From Acidimicrobiia bacterium UBA4744 (GTDB lineage: Bacteria > Actinomycetota > Acidimicrobiia > Spongiisociales > UBA4744), in contig DHIO01000051.1 in assembly GCA_002403855.1 (NCBI GenBank), positions 53,982-72,551 on the forward strand: a stretch of 18,570 nucleotides of DNA, given 5' to 3'. The notes under the pieces were generated by a model. That model made no database searches. It saw only the letters and a program-made list of their open reading frames with translations, and had not been told where the DNA came from. The translations under genes were made by a program, and so were the position numbers. Positions within the stretch are counted from its first letter, which is position 1. The number at the start of each line of letters is the position of its first letter. This document shows positions 15,425 through 18,570 of this stretch, one piece after another.

Positions 15425-17482
15425 GTGGTTCCGGAGAAGATCAGGAATGTTGTGCTGGTCGGTCATGGAGGGAGCGGAAAGACGTCGCTCGCCGAGGCCC
15501 TCCTGTTCACCGCCGGAGTGACCACCCGGGTAGGTCGGGTCGAGGACGGCAACACCGTCACGGACTTCGAACCAGAGGAAATCGAGCGACAAATCTCCCT
15601 GAGCGTGGGAATTGCCTCTTTCACCTGGAAGGACCACCGGGTCAACGTCGTCGACGCCCCCGGCTATGCAGGCTTTCTGGGCGATGCCCGGTCGGCTCTC
15701 CGGGCTGCCGATTTGGCTCTCTTCGTCGTATCGGGCGTCGATGGCGTGGAAGTCCAGACCGAGATACTCTGGGATCTGGCTGTTGAAGAGGGAATCCCGC
15801 GAGCGGTCTTCATAAACAAACTCGACCGGGAACGCTCCTCCTATTCGCGCACCCTGGCCGAACTGCAGGGAGCTTTCGGCAAGCGAATTGCTCCGGTTCA
15901 CCTGCCCATAGGCTCCGAACACGACCTCTCCGGATTGGTTCGGGTCGTCTCCAACCGGGGACATACCTACTCGAGCGGGGTTCCGGTGGGTTCTCCGATT
16001 GAACCCCCCGCCGACCTTGCCCCCACCGTCGAGGAAACGCGCATCGCTCTCGTCGAATCGGTCGTCGAGACGGACGACGAGCTCATGGAGAAGTACTTCG
16101 AGGGGGAGGAGCCGAGCCGCGAGCAGATGGTCGAGGTGATCCATCAGGGCATGCTGGAGGGAGAAGTGCAACCGGTCCTCATCGGCTCGGCCACAGCTTT
16201 GATCGGTATCGACACCCTCGCCGATTTCCTCGTCGACTTCGGACCCAACCCTCTCGAGCACGCTGCACCTCCGCTGGCGGTGGGGGACGAGTTCGTGGTG
16301 GATCCCGACGGACCGGCGGTGGCATATGTCTTCAAGACGATCTCGGATCCGTACGTAGGCAGAGTGTCCCTGTTTCGGGTCTTCTCGGGCTCCATCAACG
16401 CCGACGACGAGCTCGAACACGCGGGCCACAGTGGCAAGGTGAGAATGCACAACCTGTTCTTCATGCAAGGCAAGGAACACCAGGACGCATCGAAGGTGGT
16501 CACCGGCGACATCGCGGCCGTGGCAAAACTGGAGTCGGTAGTCGCCGGCGACACCCTGCGCAGTCCGGGGGCCAACGTCCAGATCGCCCGAGTCCCCTTC
16601 CCGAAACCGGTCATGAGCCTTGCCTTGTTCCCCAAGGCGGCCCAGGACGAGGAAAAGCTCTCGACCGCCCTGGCCAAGATTGCCGAAGAGGACCCCACCC
16701 TGCACGTCGAACGCCGGGCCGAGACCAAGGAGACCGTGTTGTCTGGTTTGGGTGACACCCATCTCGACGTGACGGTCGCCCGGCTGGCGCGCAAGTTCGG
16801 AGTGGATGTCGATACGGCCGTACCTACGGTGCCCTACCGGGAAACCATTACCGCTTCGGCCGAGGCTGAGGGGAAGCACAAGAAACAGAGCGGCGGACGC
16901 GGCCAGTTCGGAGTAGCGATAGTCAGATTCGAACCTCTTCCCCGGGGATCTGGATACGAATTCGTCGACGGCATCAAAGGCGGGTCAATACCCCGGCAGT
17001 ACATTCCGGCAGTCGACAAGGGAATCCAGGAAGGCTTCCGACGCGGGATCCTCTCCGGCTATCCGACGATCGATGTCCGGGCCACCGTCTACGACGGCAA
17101 GTATCACTCGGTTGATTCCGACGAACTTTCCTTTCGGATGGCCGGCATCATGGCCGTCCGAGCCGCTGCCGCGGATCTGCGCGCGGTATTGCTGGAGCCG
17201 ATCGTCAATGCTCGCATACGTGTGCCCGAGGAGTACATGGGCGACGTGATCGGAGACCTCAACGCGAAGCGAGGACGCGTGCTGGGCATGGACTCGGACG
17301 GCCGCTTGCGGGTGGTCACCGCCGAAGTACCACTGGCAGAGATGCAACGGTACGCCATCGATCTACGCTCTATCACCGGCGGACGCGGCACGTTCGAGAT
17401 GGAATTCGATCACTACCAGGAAGTGCCGCACAATGAGGCCGAGAAGGTCATCGCTGCCGCTCGGCAGAAGGAAGACGACTGA
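15425..17482 (+). CDS. fusA2: Elongation factor G-like GTPase (EF-G2 type)
   Basis: Five-domain translational GTPase of the EF-G-like group (M. tuberculosis FusA2, Thermus EF-G-2), whose role on the ribosome is unsettled. It is 685 aa long. G1 is GHGGSGKT at 13-20, G3 is DAPGY at 77-81 and G4 is NKLD at 131-134. The switch I region reads QISLS around 56-60, with Ser where canonical EF-G has the GITI Thr. Tyr81 replaces the catalytic His of DTPGH. Domain IV has GGRGQFGVAIVRFEP and VYDGKYHSVDSDELSFRMAG, and domain V has EPIVNARIRVPEEYMGDVIGDLN. These switch changes fit EF-G2 and argue against it being the main translocase. The start is GTG at 15425. Confidence 0.92.
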   Translation: MVPEKIRNVVLVGHGGSGKTSLAEALLFTAGVTTRVGRVEDGNTVTDFEPEEIERQISLSVGIASFTWKDHRVNVVDAPGYAGFLGDARSALRAADLALFVVSGVDGVEVQTEILWDLAVEEGIPRAVFINKLDRERSSYSRTLAELQGAFGKRIAPVHLPIGSEHDLSGLVRVVSNRGHTYSSGVPVGSPIEPPADLAPTVEETRIALVESVVETDDELMEKYFEGEEPSREQMVEVIHQGMLEGEVQPVLIGSATALIGIDTLADFLVDFGPNPLEHAAPPLAVGDEFVVDPDGPAVAYVFKTISDPYVGRVSLFRVFSGSINADDELEHAGHSGKVRMHNLFFMQGKEHQDASKVVTGDIAAVAKLESVVAGDTLRSPGANVQIARVPFPKPVMSLALFPKAAQDEEKLSTALAKIAEEDPTLHVERRAETKETVLSGLGDTHLDVTVARLARKFGVDVDTAVPTVPYRETITASAEAEGKHKKQSGGRGQFGVAIVRFEPLPRGSGYEFVDGIKGGSIPRQYIPAVDKGIQEGFRRGILSGYPTIDVRATVYDGKYHSVDSDELSFRMAGIMAVRAAAADLRAVLLEPIVNARIRVPEEYMGDVIGDLNAKRGRVLGMDSDGRLRVVTAEVPLAEMQRYAIDLRSITGGRGTFEMEFDHYQEVPHNEAEKVIAAARQKEDD

Positions 17483-17568
17483 GGGAGAGAGGAAATCGAA
17501 ACAGTTCACAGCCCCGAGGATCAGGCGCTTGACCTGACGATTGGGGACGGACTCCAAAGGAGGCTCCG
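17483..17568 (+). other. Intergenic leader before citrate synthase with weak nested stems
   Basis: This 86-nt gap holds TCAGG/CCTGA (17521-17525 with 17533-17537) nested inside CCCC/GGGG (17512-17515 with 17543-17546), with 6-nt internal loops. There is no U-tract, so I do not call a terminator. No convincing promoter is visible. Confidence 0.25.
17556..17563 (+). promoter_or_regulatory. Ribosome binding site for citrate synthase
   Basis: AAAGGAGG ends 5 nt before TTG 17569. This near-ideal site decides for a TTG start. Confidence 0.85.
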
Positions 17569-18570
17569 TTGGCGTTGAAAGAGGCTCTGGAAGCCAAGAT
17601 CGAGGCCTGGCGACCCCGCACGACGCGATTGATCAGAGAGTTCGGCGACGTCAAGATCTCGGACGTATCGGTCTCGCAGGCGATCGGAGGTGCCCGCGGA
17701 GTTCGCTGCCTCGTGACCGACATCTCTTACCTCGATCCCAATGAAGGCATCCGGTTTCGCGGGTACACCATCCCCGAGACCCTGGCCCGGCTTCCCAAAG
17801 TGCCCGGCAAGGAGATGCCCTACGTCGAAGGGCACATCTATCTCCTCCTGACCGGGGAGATCCCCAGCACCGAGGACGTGGCCGACCTGGTTGATGACAT
17901 CAACCGTCGAGGGAGAGTTCCCGCCTACGTGTTCGATACGCTTCGGGCCCTTCCGATCGACACCCATCCGATGACCATGTTCTCGGCCGGGATCCTGGCC
18001 ATGCAGCGCGAATCCGAGTTCGTGAAGGCATATGGCCGGGGACTCGACAAGACGGATTACTGGCGGGCCACCCTCGAAGATGCCCTCAATCTCTGGGCGA
18101 GGCTCCCCGAGCTGGCCGCGTTCATCTATCGACTCAAGTACAAGGGTGATACGCCTATCGACCGGGACCCTTCCTTGGATCTGGGCGGCAGATTTGCACA
18201 CATGATGGGCATCGAGGAACCGTACGACGAGGTGGCCCGTCTGTATTTCATCCTCCACTCGGATCACGAAAGTGGCAATGTGAGTGCTCACTCCGGACAC
18301 CTGGTGGGGAGTGCCCTCTCGGACGCGTACTACTCGGCGTCGGCAATGATCAACGGCTTGGCGGGACCGCTCCACGGTCTTGCCAATCAGGAGGTTCTGC
18401 GCTGGATCCAAGGGGTGATGGAGGAGATGGGGGGCGAGCTGCCCACCGAAGAGGAGATGAAGGAGTTCGTTTGGGAGACGCTCAATTCCGGGCGCGTCAT
18501 TCCTGGATTCGGCCATGCCGTGCTCCGCAAGACCGATCCTCGCTACTCCGAGCAGCGCAACTACTGTCTG
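17569..18570 (+). CDS. gltA: Citrate (Si)-synthase, eukaryotic/type I form, partial (3' end beyond right edge)
   Basis: Condenses oxaloacetate and acetyl-CoA to citrate. The first 334 residues are visible, all in one open frame to the window edge. The sequence follows the mitochondrial form: GGARGVRCLV at 40-49, LDPNEGIRFRGYTIPE at 55-70, HSDHESGNVSAH at 230-241 and NGLAGPLHGLANQEVL at 262-277. PGFGHAVLRKTDPRY lies at 312-326. His233 and His269 are in the SDHE and PLHG motifs. His316 and Asp323 match the remaining catalytic region. The shorter bacterial forms do not have this pattern. There is no targeting peptide. The start is TTG at 17569 with AAAGGAGG 5 nt upstream. It follows the EF-G-like gene by 86 nt. 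Confidence 0.95.
   Translation, partial: MALKEALEAKIEAWRPRTTRLIREFGDVKISDVSVSQAIGGARGVRCLVTDISYLDPNEGIRFRGYTIPETLARLPKVPGKEMPYVEGHIYLLLTGEIPSTEDVADLVDDINRRGRVPAYVFDTLRALPIDTHPMTMFSAGILAMQRESEFVKAYGRGLDKTDYWRATLEDALNLWARLPELAAFIYRLKYKGDTPIDRDPSLDLGGRFAHMMGIEEPYDEVARLYFILHSDHESGNVSAHSGHLVGSALSDAYYSASAMINGLAGPLHGLANQEVLRWIQGVMEEMGGELPTEEEMKEFVWETLNSGRVIPGFGHAVLRKTDPRYSEQRNYCL

Noticed and set aside
15404..16879. 491-codon open frame antisense to the EF-G-like gene
   Set aside because: The plus strand encodes a clear five-domain GTPase. The reverse frame has no recognisable motif and is the usual shadow of a high-GC gene.
17512..17546. Intrinsic terminator after the EF-G-like gene
   Set aside because: The stems are short and interrupted by large internal loops, and no T-run follows.
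17521..18516. 331-codon open frame antisense to citrate synthase
   Set aside because: The plus strand is unambiguous citrate synthase. The reverse protein shows no family features.
1..18570. tRNA, rRNA, CRISPR, insertion sequence or riboswitch
   Set aside because: Reading the gaps showed no cloverleaf, repeat-spacer pattern, transposase or inverted-repeat pair, and no gap exceeds about 175 nt.

Overview
The window is 18,570 bases of dense, high-G+C bacterial chromosome. I see no mobile element, CRISPR array, rRNA or tRNA. Gene content and order point to an actinobacterium. GTG and TTG starts are common, and a phosphatidylinositol-mannoside (PIM) gene trio (PI-phosphate synthase, PIM acyltransferase, PimA) is present. 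The order pgsA-patA-pimA / pdxS / pdxT / yebC / ruvCAB / yajC-secD-secF / apt / rel is, from memory, the order of this chromosome segment in Mycobacterium tuberculosis. The window is not mycobacterial: it has queA-tgt, a DUF3048 protein with a long poly-Thr linker and a eukaryotic-type citrate synthase. My best guess is a deep-branching actinobacterium such as Acidimicrobiia, which is inference only.

Layout. Eighteen genes lie on the minus strand and are read from right to left. (1) 15331-12850: lipid head-group synthesis, acylation and mannosylation (pgsA, patA, pimA). (2) 12833-11736: membrane-anchored DUF3048 protein. (3) 11709-9486: pyridoxal-phosphate synthase pdxS/pdxT, then the YebC regulator. 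(4) 9313-8774: a THEP1-type NTPase isolated by gaps of about 170 bp on both sides. (5) 8602-6526: Holliday-junction resolvasome ruvC-ruvA-ruvB. (6) 6492-4364: queuosine genes queA-tgt. (7) 4305-1465: Sec accessory complex yajC-secD-secF. (8) 1423-1: apt and the first 298 codons of a bifunctional Rel (p)ppGpp enzyme, cut by the left edge.

Two genes lie on the plus strand, diverging from pgsA. They are an EF-G-like GTPase (EF-G2/FusA2 type, 15425-17482) and a type I, mitochondrial-like citrate synthase (17569 to the right edge, truncated).

Functionally, most of the window is housekeeping. Many minus-strand junctions are 1-4 nt stop/start overlaps (ruvC/ruvA, ruvA/ruvB, queA/tgt, secD/secF, patA/pimA, pdxT/yebC), which suggests translational coupling within complexes or pathways. 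The exceptions to this packing are the THEP1 gene, the DUF3048 gene and a perfect hairpin just upstream of yajC. I found no convincing undescribed multi-gene system. The findings list what deserves a second look.
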